NCBI GenBank assembly: GCA_003482905.1
Contig: DMXM01000034.1
Coordinates: 145,306-209,305, forward strand
Origin: Elusimicrobiota bacterium
GTDB taxonomy: Bacteria > Elusimicrobiota > Elusimicrobia > Elusimicrobiales > UBA9959
Direction of reading: 5' to 3'
DNA length: 64,000 bases
A model generated the notes under the pieces. The model was not told the origin of the DNA, searched no databases, and saw only the letters and a list, made by a program, of their open reading frames with translations. The position numbers and the translations under genes were made by a program. Positions 16,485 through 24,816 of the stretch are shown here, one piece after another (positions within the stretch are counted from its first letter, which is position 1; each line of letters begins with the position of its first letter).

Positions 16485-18632
16485 CTACTTCAGCTTCCCG
16501 GCCCGGCGCATGGCCGCGTTTATCCTGGCGATGACCAGCGGCCCCTTAAAGGGCTTAATTATGTAGTCGTCCGCGCCAAGCTCGAAAGCCAGCTCCTGGC
16601 TTTTATCAGAGGCCTCGGTGGTAAGCATTATAATAGGCAGGTCCAGCAGACCCAGCGTTTCGCGAATGCCTTTTACCAGTTCCATGCCGCCTAAGCGCGG
16701 CATATTGATATCTGTGACCAGCAGGTCGGGGGGCGTGCCGGCGGCTATAGCCGTAATGGCCGCTTCGCCGTCCACGGCTTCTATAACCTGGAATCCCGCC
16801 ACCTCTATGAATTTCTTCAACAGCAGGCGTATCATGGCGTCGTCATCTACGATCATCACGCGCAGCTTGCCTGAAGACGGCGCCGGCGCGGGGGCGGCGG
16901 GGCGCGGCGCGCTTTGTCCGGCGGCGGTTTTCTTTTCCAGGGTCAGGTAAGGAGATATCTCCGTCAGGTCGGTATGGCCTTTTGACAGGTGCCAGAGCGC
17001 GTCCTGGGTCAGGGTGCGCAGATTCTTCTCGTCCAGCGCAGCCTTGGTGAGCTCCGCCGCGCTCGCGCCGGAATTAATAAGGTCTTTAATGCGCGGCGTC
17101 ACCTGCAGTATCTCCACCAGGGAGGTGCGGCCGGCGTAACCGCTCCCTTCGCAGTTCTTGCAGCCGGGCCCCCTGTAAACGGCCTTTTCAAAGCCGAATC
17201 CGCCCATAGCGTCGGTCAGCGTTCTGTCTATTTCACTCTCTGGCACTCTTTCAGCGCAGACGGGGCAGAGGCGCCGCACCAGCCGCTGGGCCGTTATGGC
17301 CAGCAGGGCAGGGGAGATCTTAAAACGGTCCAGTCCCATGTCCGTAAGCCGGCCGATGGTGGAGATCACGTCGTTGGTGTGCAGGGTGGAAAAAACCAGG
17401 TGCCCCGTCATGGCGGCCTGGAAGGCTATGTCAGCGGTCTCGCGGTCCCTTATCTCGCCTACCATTATCACGTCCGGGTCCTGGCGCAGTACGGACCGGA
17501 GCACGGCGGCGAAGGTGAGGCCCTGCTTTTCGTTGACCTGCACCTGGTTTATACCGGCCAGCTTGTATTCTATCGGGTCTTCCACAGTCACTATATTCGT
17601 CTTTTCACTGCGGGTTTTGTTGAGCACGGAGTAAAGCGTTGTGGTTTTTCCGGAGCCGGTGGGGCCGGTTACAAGTATCATCCCTTGCGGCGCCGCAAGG
17701 CAGGCCTCCATCACACGGGATACTTCCGGCGCGAAGCCGAGTTTCTCGAAAGGCACTTCCGCCGCGCGCTGGTCCAATATGCGCATGACCACTTTTTCGC
17801 CGTAGGAGGTGGGCAGGGTGGAAACGCGCAGGCCGACCTCGGCGCTGCCTATGCGCAGTTTGGCCCTGCCGTCCTGCGGGCGCATATGGTTGGAGACGTC
17901 CAGGTCCGCCATGATCTTTATGCGGGACACCAGCGGGCCCGTGGCGATGTGGCGCGGGATGGTCATTATGTTCTTCAGCACACCGTCCACCCTGATGCGC
18001 ACATGACTGCCTTTCTCCTCGTGTTCTATATGGATGTCGGAGGAGTGCTTGCGGTAGGCCTGTGAAATTATGGAGTTGACCAGCGTCACCACCGGTGCGG
18101 TCACGCTTCCCTCCTCGTCAGCTGGAACCTCCCCGCCCAGCAATTGCACTTCGTCGGCGGTTTCTATATTGTTCAGCAGGTCGTAAATAAGTTTATCGGA
18201 ACTGAAAAGCTGCTCCAGGCAGGAATCCACCGCCAGCGGCATGGAAAAAAAAGGCGTCACGCGGCGGGCGGTGACGGCTTCAACGTCGGACTGGGCGTCG
18301 AAATTGAGCGGGTCGGCCATGGCCAGGCGTATTTCCTCCTCGGAAACTCCGACCGGGATAATATTGTATTTGCGGCAGGTCTTCTCGGTTATCAGCTTAA
18401 GCCCGAACCTGTCCGCGTTCTCCGGGGCCAGCGGCAGGTATTTCACTTTGAAGGTCAGCTCCACCACTTTGCCAAGCTGTTCTCCGGTAACAATGCCCGC
18501 GTCTACCAGGGCGTGTGAAATATAAGGGTTCTTTTCTGCGCGCGCTTTCGCGATAAAGGCCTCATCGGCCCCTTTTACGCCCGCCAGGCCGCGGATGAGC
18601 CACTCGTCCTTAAAACGCCAGGTTTCGGTCAT
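16485..18632 (-). CDS. GspE/PilB ATPase fused to a response-regulator receiver domain
   Basis: A 715-residue protein with three parts. Residues 1-150 form an MshEN-like N-terminal domain. Residues ~175-560 form the secretion/pilus extension ATPase, with Walker A GPTGSGKT at 323-330, Walker B VIMVGEIRD at 388-396, the His box HLVFSTLHTN at 411-420, and zinc cysteines at 456, 459, 491 and 494. After a proline/alanine linker (~570-588) comes a complete CheY-like receiver (589-715) with acidic pocket DDD 596-598, phospho-acceptor Asp641, Thr671 and Lys693. It would power type IV pilus or type II secretion in a phosphorylation-dependent way. No pilus or secretion neighbours are adjacent. Confidence 0.92.
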   Translation of the reverse strand: MTETWRFKDEWLIRGLAGVKGADEAFIAKARAEKNPYISHALVDAGIVTGEQLGKVVELTFKVKYLPLAPENADRFGLKLITEKTCRKYNIIPVGVSEEEIRLAMADPLNFDAQSDVEAVTARRVTPFFSMPLAVDSCLEQLFSSDKLIYDLLNNIETADEVQLLGGEVPADEEGSVTAPVVTLVNSIISQAYRKHSSDIHIEHEEKGSHVRIRVDGVLKNIMTIPRHIATGPLVSRIKIMADLDVSNHMRPQDGRAKLRIGSAEVGLRVSTLPTSYGEKVVMRILDQRAAEVPFEKLGFAPEVSRVMEACLAAPQGMILVTGPTGSGKTTTLYSVLNKTRSEKTNIVTVEDPIEYKLAGINQVQVNEKQGLTFAAVLRSVLRQDPDVIMVGEIRDRETADIAFQAAMTGHLVFSTLHTNDVISTIGRLTDMGLDRFKISPALLAITAQRLVRRLCPVCAERVPESEIDRTLTDAMGGFGFEKAVYRGPGCKNCEGSGYAGRTSLVEILQVTPRIKDLINSGASAAELTKAALDEKNLRTLTQDALWHLSKGHTDLTEISPYLTLEKKTAAGQSAPRPAAPAPAPSSGKLRVMIVDDDAMIRLLLKKFIEVAGFQVIEAVDGEAAITAIAAGTPPDLLVTDINMPRLGGMELVKGIRETLGLLDLPIIMLTTEASDKSQELAFELGADDYIIKPFKGPLVIARINAAMRRAGKLK

Positions 18633-18639
18633 AGACTGT

Positions 18640-18645
18640 ATTCTA
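18640..18645 (-). promoter_or_regulatory. Putative -10 box (TAGAAT), leaderless layout
   Basis: On the minus strand TAGAAT is followed by 7 bases and then the ATG of the ATPase-receiver gene at 18632. No Shine-Dalgarno is present. Confidence 0.5.
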
Positions 18646-18753
18646 TAGATAATTGCGACCGCTTTGCAACGGCAATAACGGATATGGACCGGCTGGGCGG
18701 CCGTCCCCGGGATAAATGGCGGAGGAATCTCTGCCTGTATCCCGCGCCCGCGG

Positions 18754-19290
18754 TCAAGCCTTAATTTCGGCGCCGCGTCTGAGGGCCTTCACGTTAAGCT
18801 CTATCACTTCCGGCTTAAGCTTCTTGTATACCTTGGGCAGGGCTTTCTCTATGGCGTCTATGGAGATGGCGCCGGTGGCGGCCGCGAAGGCCCCGAGGGC
18901 CACCATGTTCATTACCTTGCCGTTGCCCAGCTCGCCGGCTATCTCGTTGCAGGGTATATAAAGCACCTTTATATCCGTGCGGGTGGCCTTGGAGTTTATC
19001 AGAGAGCTGTTTATTATCAGCAGACCGCCGGGTTTTACCATAGGTTCGAATTTCGCAAGGGAAGGCTCGTTGAACACTATGGCGGTGTCGGGAGTGGATA
19101 CGATCGGAGTGGAAACCTCGTCGGAGGCTACCACTATGGAGCAGTTGGCCGTGCCGCCGCGCATCTCCGCTCCGTAGGCCGGGAAGAAGCTGACCTCTTT
19201 CCCCTCCATCATGCCGGCCTGGGCCAGCAGGTAGCCGGCCGATATTACTCCCTGCCCGCCGAAACCGGATATCTTTATGCCTTGGTACAT
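18754..19290 (-). CDS. 2-oxoacid:ferredoxin oxidoreductase, gamma subunit
   Basis: A 178-residue gamma subunit carrying the family start GFGGQGVISAGYLLAQAG and the FFPAYGAEMRGGTANCSI segment. It helps bind coenzyme A in the four-subunit complex. I place the start at the ATG at 19290, since an open frame extends upstream only through the beta gene. It is the last gene of a ferredoxin-alpha-beta-gamma operon, 14 bases after the beta gene. Confidence 0.9.
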   Translation of the reverse strand: MYQGIKISGFGGQGVISAGYLLAQAGMMEGKEVSFFPAYGAEMRGGTANCSIVVASDEVSTPIVSTPDTAIVFNEPSLAKFEPMVKPGGLLIINSSLINSKATRTDIKVLYIPCNEIAGELGNGKVMNMVALGAFAAATGAISIDAIEKALPKVYKKLKPEVIELNVKALRRGAEIKA

Positions 19291-19304
19291 TTTAAAGTCC
19301 TCCG

Positions 19305-20066
19305 TTATTTCTTGTCGGCCGCGCAGGCGTCCTTGTACACGCCCAGCGGGAACACCGGCAGCATCCCCTCGGCCACGAACTTGGTGGCTTCCGACGGGTT
19401 GTCCAGGCGGGTGCCCCAGTTGGTCGGGCACATGCTCAAGATCTCCACCATGGAGAAACCCTTGCCGTCTATCTGGTTCTGGAAGGCCTTCTTTATGGCG
19501 CTCTTGGTCTTGAGTACGCCGGGGGCCGTATGCACGGTGGTGCGCTCGAGGTAGGTGGCCCCGTCTATGGTGGCCAGCATCTCGCTCATTTTTATGGGGT
19601 AGCCGGCCTGCTTGGCGGTGCGGCCTTCCACGCAGGTGGTGGCTTTCTGGCCTATCAGCGTGGTGGGGGCCATCTGGCCGCCGGTCATGCCGTAGATGGC
19701 GTTGTTGACGAAGATCACCGTTATGTTCTCCGAGCGTATGGCGGCGTGCACTATTTCCGCCATGCCGATGCTCGCCAGATCGCCGTCTCCCTGGTAGGAG
19801 AACACGACGCTGTCGGGCTTGGCGCGCTTGATGCCGGTGGCTTCGGCGGGGCCGCGGCCGTGCGGGCCCTGTATCATGTCGCAATTGAAGTAGGTGTCGG
19901 CAAAGACGGCGCAGCCTACGGGCGCCACGCCTATGGTGCGGCCCCGTATGCCCAGTTCGTCCATCACTTCGGCGACCAGGCGGTGTATTATGCCGTGGCC
20001 GCAGCCGGGGCAGTAATGCATTTTCACGTCCAGCAGGGACTCGGGTTTCTTATTTAGCAGCTGCAT
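19305..20066 (-). CDS. 2-oxoacid:ferredoxin oxidoreductase, beta (TPP-binding) subunit
   Basis: A 253-residue thiamine diphosphate-binding subunit. The TPP/Mg motif is present as GDGDLASIG followed by VNNAIYGMTGGQ, and the YCPGCGHGI cysteine region near residue 20 opens the domain. It decarboxylates the 2-oxoacid and passes electrons to iron-sulphur clusters. It overlaps the alpha gene by 17 bases, indicating translational coupling. Substrate preference is set mainly by the alpha/beta pair, and the alpha subunit suggests branched-chain 2-oxoacids. Confidence 0.92.
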   Translation of the reverse strand: MQLLNKKPESLLDVKMHYCPGCGHGIIHRLVAEVMDELGIRGRTIGVAPVGCAVFADTYFNCDMIQGPHGRGPAEATGIKRAKPDSVVFSYQGDGDLASIGMAEIVHAAIRSENITVIFVNNAIYGMTGGQMAPTTLIGQKATTCVEGRTAKQAGYPIKMSEMLATIDGATYLERTTVHTAPGVLKTKSAIKKAFQNQIDGKGFSMVEILSMCPTNWGTRLDNPSEATKFVAEGMLPVFPLGVYKDACAADKK

Positions 20067-21138
20067 ATTCTTTGGCCCCCTTTTTTACGATGGCGTCCAT
20101 GGTCTTGTAGACCTCGTCGGCGGTCATTACGGCGGCGCCGGGTTTGGCGAGCAGGTGTACCTCCGCGCGGCCGTTCAGGGAGAGCTGCACGTCCTCCACC
20201 ATCTGGCCCAGGCTCATTTCCACGACCAGGAATTTCTTTATCCGTTTGGACAGGTCCACCAGCCGGGCTTTGGGAAAGGGCCACAGCGTTATCGGGCGCA
20301 GCAGGCCCACTTTCAGGCCTTTTTCGCGGGCCAGCTTCATGGCCGCCACGGAGACGCGGGCCGAGGTGCCGTAAGCCACTATGGCGATCTCGGCGTCGTC
20401 CATCATCTTCTCCTCGTACATGGTCTCGTTGGCCTCAATTTCCTTGTAGCGCTTTACGCGCTCGTTGACCATAACTTCAAGGTAGCCTTCGCGCAGGTCG
20501 TAGGACTTCACTATGCGCTTGGCGCGGCCGTTGTTGACGCCCAGCGCCCAGGCGGGTTCGATCAGTGCTTTGGGGTTTATTTCGGGAGTCGTGAATTCAA
20601 TGGGCTCCATCATCTGGCCTATTATGCCGTCGGCCAGTACCATGGAGGGGATGCGGTACTTGAAGGCGACCTCGTAGCACTTATGCGGGAAGTTCCCCAT
20701 TTCGGTGACGGAATTGGGCGCCATCACGAAGGTGCGGTAGTCGCCGTGGCCGCCGCCGCGGGTGGCCTGCCAGTAGTCGCCCTGGGCGCCGGCTATATTG
20801 CCGAGTCCCGGCCCGCCGCGCATCACGTTGCCTATAAAGACCGGCAGGTCGGCGCCGGCGCAGTAGGACATGCCTTCCTGCTTGAGGCTCATGCCGGGGC
20901 TGGAAGAGGAGGTCATGCAGCGCACGCCGGTGGCGGCCGCGCCGTAGACCATGTTTATCGCCGAGACTTCGCTCTCGGACTGGACGAAAGCCCCGCCCGC
21001 CTGCGGCAGGCGCCAGGACATATATTCGGGGATCTCGTTCTGCGGGGTTATGGGGTAGCCGGCAAAGAAACGGCACCCGGCGCGTACGGCGCCTTCAGCC
21101 AGGGCTTCGTTGCCTTTCATTAATTTTTTTTCAGCCAT
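20050..21138 (-). CDS. vorB: 2-oxoacid:ferredoxin oxidoreductase, alpha subunit (VorB-like)
   Basis: A 362-residue alpha subunit opening with LMKGNEALAEGAVRAGC and FAGYPITPQNEIPEYMSWR, then TSSSSPGMSLKQEGMSY and RGGGHGDYRT. This pattern is closest to VorB proteins (3-methyl-2-oxobutanoate:ferredoxin oxidoreductase), which convert branched-chain 2-oxoacids to acyl-CoA, CO2 and reduced ferredoxin. KorA (2-oxoglutarate) is the main alternative and cannot be excluded by eye. In an amino-acid fermenter this enzyme would process transaminated valine, leucine and isoleucine. It starts 12 bases after the ferredoxin subunit gene. Confidence 0.82.
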   Translation of the reverse strand: MAEKKLMKGNEALAEGAVRAGCRFFAGYPITPQNEIPEYMSWRLPQAGGAFVQSESEVSAINMVYGAAATGVRCMTSSSSPGMSLKQEGMSYCAGADLPVFIGNVMRGGPGLGNIAGAQGDYWQATRGGGHGDYRTFVMAPNSVTEMGNFPHKCYEVAFKYRIPSMVLADGIIGQMMEPIEFTTPEINPKALIEPAWALGVNNGRAKRIVKSYDLREGYLEVMVNERVKRYKEIEANETMYEEKMMDDAEIAIVAYGTSARVSVAAMKLAREKGLKVGLLRPITLWPFPKARLVDLSKRIKKFLVVEMSLGQMVEDVQLSLNGRAEVHLLAKPGAAVMTADEVYKTMDAIVKKGAKEYAAAK

Positions 21139-21150
21139 AGATCATGCCTC

Positions 21151-21354
21151 CTATTTATAGACCTTTATTGCAAGGTCGGGGCAGATGCGCGCGCAGCTCT
21201 GGCACGCTATGCAGCAGCCTTCCTTGGAGTCCTTGGCCGGGTAATAGCCGGTCTTGGAAAATTTATCGGATCTTTCGATGCATTTCTTCGGGCAAACCTG
21301 TATGCACAGGTAGCAGCCCTTGCATTTGTCCACGTCAACTTCCATCTTCGGCAT
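21151..21354 (-). CDS. 2-oxoacid:ferredoxin oxidoreductase, ferredoxin (delta) subunit
   Basis: A 67-residue two-cluster ferredoxin domain. Cysteines 11, 14, 17 and 21 (CKGCYLCIQVC) form the first [4Fe-4S] site and cysteines 48, 51, 54 and 58 (CIACQSCARIC) the second. It carries electrons within the oxidoreductase complex. A GGAGG ribosome-binding site precedes the ATG. It is the first gene of the four-gene operon that runs to 18754. The ~165 bases upstream hold the terminator of the preceding operon and no other gene. Confidence 0.93.
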   Translation of the reverse strand: MPKMEVDVDKCKGCYLCIQVCPKKCIERSDKFSKTGYYPAKDSKEGCCIACQSCARICPDLAIKVYK

Positions 21355-21464
21355 AGAACCTCCGGGCTTGGTGTGGCGCGGCGGGCCGGGTCGGCGGAAA
21401 ACTGTGGCTGTGTAACTGCCGGAAGGCCGTCTGTAGTCGCGCTTGATGCTATAAAAAGTATATC

Positions 21465-21490
21465 AAAAAACCGGGCTTTTGTACCCGGTT
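21465..21490 (-). terminator. Rho-independent terminator after the glycosyltransferase gene
   Basis: On the minus strand AACCGGG, an 8-base loop and CCCGGTT are followed by TTTTGA. It ends the 24782-21520 operon. Confidence 0.75.
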
Positions 21491-21519
21491 CGTCGGCGTT
21501 TCGGCTGCATGCATTCCCC

Positions 21520-22698
21520 TTAAGCCCTGCCCGCGGTAATTTTGTCGTAGAAGATTTTAAGACGGGCATTCATGCTTTCCGGGCCGAACCTTGGGAAACC
21601 GGTATCGTCCTTGGATAACGCCCAGGCTTTGGCGGCTTTCCCCATGCGCTCGCGCAGCTCCGCGGACAACGCAAGTTTCTCCATGGCCCCGGCCAGCGCC
21701 GCCGGATCTGACGCGTTCACGGCCAGGCCGGTCTCCCTTTCCCTTATAACGTCGGGCAGGCCGCAGACGGCGCTTACGATAACAGGGATACTCAGCGCCT
21801 GCGCCTCAAGAGGCGCCCGTCCCATGGCCTCGTTCAATGAGGGCTGAACATAAATGTCCAGCGCTGACATCAGCGCGGCGGCATCGGCGCGGAAACCAGT
21901 AAATATGATCCGTTCCCGCAGGCCCAGCGCGGCGGCCAGCGTGCGCAGCGGGGCTTCCAGTTCCCCCCCGCCTATCACCACAAAGCGCGGTTTAAGGCCC
22001 GGCAGGCGGTTTGCAACGAGCGCCGCGGCGCGTATAAAATATTCCACGCCTTTTACCGGTTCCAGGCGTGCCACCGTGCCGATTGTTATCTCGTCCGGCG
22101 CGATCCCAAGGTCGCTCTTTTTTGCCGCCGTCTGGAGGCCGAAATCCACGCCGCTGTGTATTACCGTCCACTGCCCCGGGCGGCCTATCCCCGCCCCGGA
22201 GGATTCGCGCATTTCTCCGGGAGTAAGGGCGATGAAATAATCGGTGAAATTGGAGAGGAATTTCTCCGCCAGCTTGAAAATATAAGTTTTCAGAGGCCCA
22301 TAATAGCCGTAGAGCAGGTGGCCGTGCGGCGTGTGGATAATTGTTGCCGGTTTTTCAGCCCCGAGGTTGGCCATAGCGGCGGCCAGCCTGCCCAGCGCCC
22401 CCGCTTTGGAGGTGTGTGTGTGTACGATATCAGGCCGCAGGCGTTCGATGGTCTTTTTAATTTCGCGCAGAGCCCTGAAATCGGCCGCGGGGCTTATTTC
22501 CCGCTGCAGGTCCTTGATCTCTATGTAGGAGACTTCCGGCGGCAGGAGCTTCAGCAGCCGGGCGGAATCCTTATGCGGGCCCGCCAGCAGGACCACTTCG
22601 TAACCGCCGGTCTGGGCCGCGCAGGAATCCACCGTGTTGCGGCTGGAACCGCCTGGTTCAAGCCGGGTGATGATGTGTACCACGCGCGGTTTTTTCAC
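21520..22698 (-). CDS. Glycosyltransferase family 4
   Basis: A 392-residue GT-B glycosyltransferase. The N-terminal half opens VVHIITRLEPGGSSRNTVD, with HTHTSKAGALGR typical of the acceptor side. The C-terminal half has GTVARLEPVKGVEYFI and the donor-binding PSLNEAMGRAPLEAQALSIPV. It likely builds a surface glycan or lipid-linked sugar. The GTG at 22698 overlaps the stop of the YihY gene (GTGA), which I prefer to a longer frame reaching into that gene. A terminator follows. Confidence 0.88.
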   Translation of the reverse strand: MKKPRVVHIITRLEPGGSSRNTVDSCAAQTGGYEVVLLAGPHKDSARLLKLLPPEVSYIEIKDLQREISPAADFRALREIKKTIERLRPDIVHTHTSKAGALGRLAAAMANLGAEKPATIIHTPHGHLLYGYYGPLKTYIFKLAEKFLSNFTDYFIALTPGEMRESSGAGIGRPGQWTVIHSGVDFGLQTAAKKSDLGIAPDEITIGTVARLEPVKGVEYFIRAAALVANRLPGLKPRFVVIGGGELEAPLRTLAAALGLRERIIFTGFRADAAALMSALDIYVQPSLNEAMGRAPLEAQALSIPVIVSAVCGLPDVIRERETGLAVNASDPAALAGAMEKLALSAELRERMGKAAKAWALSKDDTGFPRFGPESMNARLKIFYDKITAGRA

Positions 22699-23537
22699 TG
22701 TCCGGTCCTTGGGGCCGCCTGGGCGGCGCAGAGGCAGGCGCAGAAAATGAAGATCACGCCGGAAAGGTAGATCCACAGCAGCAGCGCCATTATGCCGCCG
22801 AAAGCCCCGTAGAGCGCGCTTAGGGCGGCTATGTGTTTGAGGTACAGGACGAACAGGCTTTGCGCCGCGTTAAGCAGCAGCGTGGCGCACAGGGCCGCAA
22901 TCCAGACCTCCGAGTATCTGGTGCGCCGGTGCGGGGCCAGCTTGTAAAAAAAGGCCAGGCTGAAGAAGACTATCAGCCAGGGCAGCACGAACAGCCAGAA
23001 CTTATAGGCCAGGGGCAGGAAGAGGCCGGTCTTGAAAAGGCCGCCGGAGATCTTCCCTATAAGCGGTACGCCGACGCCTGTCAGCACGGCGGCGCTTAAT
23101 ATAAAAAGCAAGGTCAGGCTTTTAAGCGGGAGCTTCCACCAGTTCGCGCCCGAGGTTCCCCAGGCGCGGTTGGCCGCCTGTATCAGCGTGGTGAAGAACT
23201 GCGCCGCTATCCAGACCAGGATGGCGAACGCCACGGCGCTGGCCTGCCCGCGGGACCGGATGACGCGCGACACCGTGTCGAACACGTAGGCCTGCATTTC
23301 GCCGCTTATCGGGACGACCCGCTCGACGTAAGAGATCACTATTCTTGCCGCGTCGGCCCTGTTCATGAACAGGGTGGCCGCCGTGACAAAGAGGACGATC
23401 AGCGGGAAGAGGGCGAAGAAGGCGCTATAGGCGAAAGCCGCCGCCCTCTGCCCGCCGTCTATGTGCATGAACTTCTGAGCGGCCAGCTTCAGCGTTGCCC
23501 AGCCTCTGCGCGCTCCCTGTGAGACGGTTGTGCGCAT
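22695..23537 (-). CDS. YihY/BrkB family membrane protein
   Basis: A 280-residue inner-membrane protein with six predicted helices. The N-terminal AFAYSAFFALFPLIVLFVTA and the IWIAAQFFTTLIQAANRAWG segment are typical of the YihY/BrkB family, which is sometimes annotated as ribonuclease BN but has no proven enzymatic role. It starts directly after the aminotransferase stop and overlaps the glycosyltransferase start. The close packing makes these three genes one transcript. Its job may concern lipid or envelope transport, by analogy only. Confidence 0.87.
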   Translation of the reverse strand: MRTTVSQGARRGWATLKLAAQKFMHIDGGQRAAAFAYSAFFALFPLIVLFVTAATLFMNRADAARIVISYVERVVPISGEMQAYVFDTVSRVIRSRGQASAVAFAILVWIAAQFFTTLIQAANRAWGTSGANWWKLPLKSLTLLFILSAAVLTGVGVPLIGKISGGLFKTGLFLPLAYKFWLFVLPWLIVFFSLAFFYKLAPHRRTRYSEVWIAALCATLLLNAAQSLFVLYLKHIAALSALYGAFGGIMALLLWIYLSGVIFIFCACLCAAQAAPRTGQ

Positions 23538-24782
23538 TTAGGCCGCTTTCTTCGCCGCTTCCAGCGACTCGGCTATCATGTCGGCGGCGTAGTTGAGGTC
23601 TTTGGCCGAGTGCCTGTAGGCCACGTAGCCGTGGTGGTAGGGCTGCAGGAAGACTTTGCGGCGGATGAGCTGGGTGTAGAAGTTTACGCGCGTTTTCTTG
23701 TAGGCGCCGGTGTCGTCCTTGTCGAAGGTTATATACGGCATCCATGGTTCGCCGGTGAAGGTGCAAGCCACGCCGCTGGCTTTTACGTATTTGCGCACTT
23801 TTTTGCAGAAGGCGTGGCCGCGCTTGGCTATGACGTCCAGCATGTTGTCGCGCTCAAGGAGCTCTATGGTCTTGAGCGAGGCCACCATGGCCAGGGTGTT
23901 GTTGAAATAGGTGGAGCTGACGAAAGCCTTGCTGATTAGCACGTCCATTATATCGCGGCGTCCGGCCACCATGCTTATTTCGTAGCCGTTGGCCATGGCC
24001 TTGCCGAAAACGGACATGTGGGGCGTAACGCCGAATAGTTTCTGCGCGCCGCCCAGGCTGACGCGGAAACCCGTGCGGATCTCGTCGAACACCAGCACCG
24101 CGCCGTACTGCTCGGCGAGTTTTTTGACGCCTTCCAGGAAGCCGGGTTTGGGCATCTGCACTTCGTGGGCGTTGGGGTGGCCGAGCGGGGTGATGATGAT
24201 GCAGGCCACGCTGTCGCCGTGCGCTTTCATAAGGTCTTCGAGCTGCTGGAGGTCGTTGTATTCGAATTCGAGGGTGTCCTCGTAGGCTTTGGGCAGTACG
24301 CCGCCCTTGTTCTCCACGCACCAGTCGTGCCAGCCGTGGTAGCCGCAGCGTATTACCTTGGTTTTGCCGGTGAAGGAACGGGCTATGCGGGTGGCCAGGG
24401 TGGTGGCGTCGGAACCGGTCTTGGCGAAGACCACTTTCTCGGCGGAGGGCACCAGCGAGATGGCTTTTTTTGCCAGGGTGTTCTGGATCTCCTGCACTAT
24501 GGACATGCAGAAGCCTTTTTCTTTTATCTGTCTTATGACGGCGGCGTCTATTTCGCGTTCGCGGTGGCCGATGATGATGGGGCCGTAGGCGCAGAGCATG
24601 TCTATGTATTCGTTGCCGTCGGCGTCGGTGACGCGGCCGCCTTTGGCGGAGTCGAAGAATATGGGGTATTCGCCGGGGACGAAGTTGTAGGGCCTGCGTA
24701 TGCCCATCATGCCTCCGGGTATGAGTTCCTGCGCCTCCTTATAAAGCCGCTCCGAATTATCCAGTTTAAGATGTTCAGCCAT
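23538..24782 (-). CDS. Class III (GSA-type) aminotransferase
   Basis: A 414-residue PLP enzyme of the glutamate-1-semialdehyde aminomutase/ornithine aminotransferase superfamily. The PLP lysine lies in VFGKAMANGYEISMVAG, the cofactor-binding aspartate in LVFDEIRTGFR, and the phosphate contact in AKTGSDATTLATRIAR. The substrate cannot be fixed from sequence; no haem-synthesis genes are nearby. It could process an amino acid in the fermentative context. A CAGGAG ribosome-binding site lies just upstream of the ATG, which is 34 bases after the hsdR stop. Confidence 0.87.
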   Translation of the reverse strand: MAEHLKLDNSERLYKEAQELIPGGMMGIRRPYNFVPGEYPIFFDSAKGGRVTDADGNEYIDMLCAYGPIIIGHREREIDAAVIRQIKEKGFCMSIVQEIQNTLAKKAISLVPSAEKVVFAKTGSDATTLATRIARSFTGKTKVIRCGYHGWHDWCVENKGGVLPKAYEDTLEFEYNDLQQLEDLMKAHGDSVACIIITPLGHPNAHEVQMPKPGFLEGVKKLAEQYGAVLVFDEIRTGFRVSLGGAQKLFGVTPHMSVFGKAMANGYEISMVAGRRDIMDVLISKAFVSSTYFNNTLAMVASLKTIELLERDNMLDVIAKRGHAFCKKVRKYVKASGVACTFTGEPWMPYITFDKDDTGAYKKTRVNFYTQLIRRKVFLQPYHHGYVAYRHSAKDLNYAADMIAESLEAAKKAA

Positions 24783-24816
24783 TTTATGATTCTCCTGATG
24801 GTAATATTATAGAAAT

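Noticed and set aside
20155..21123. A 322-codon plus-strand open frame opposite the 2-oxoacid oxidoreductase alpha gene
   Set aside because: It is a shadow of a well-conserved gene and its product is a low-complexity Gly/Ala/His/Val mix.
18754..21354. The four-subunit oxidoreductase as 2-oxoglutarate- or pyruvate-specific
   Set aside because: The alpha-subunit start and central motifs fit VorB better. KOR remains possible, but PorA-type domain fusions are absent.
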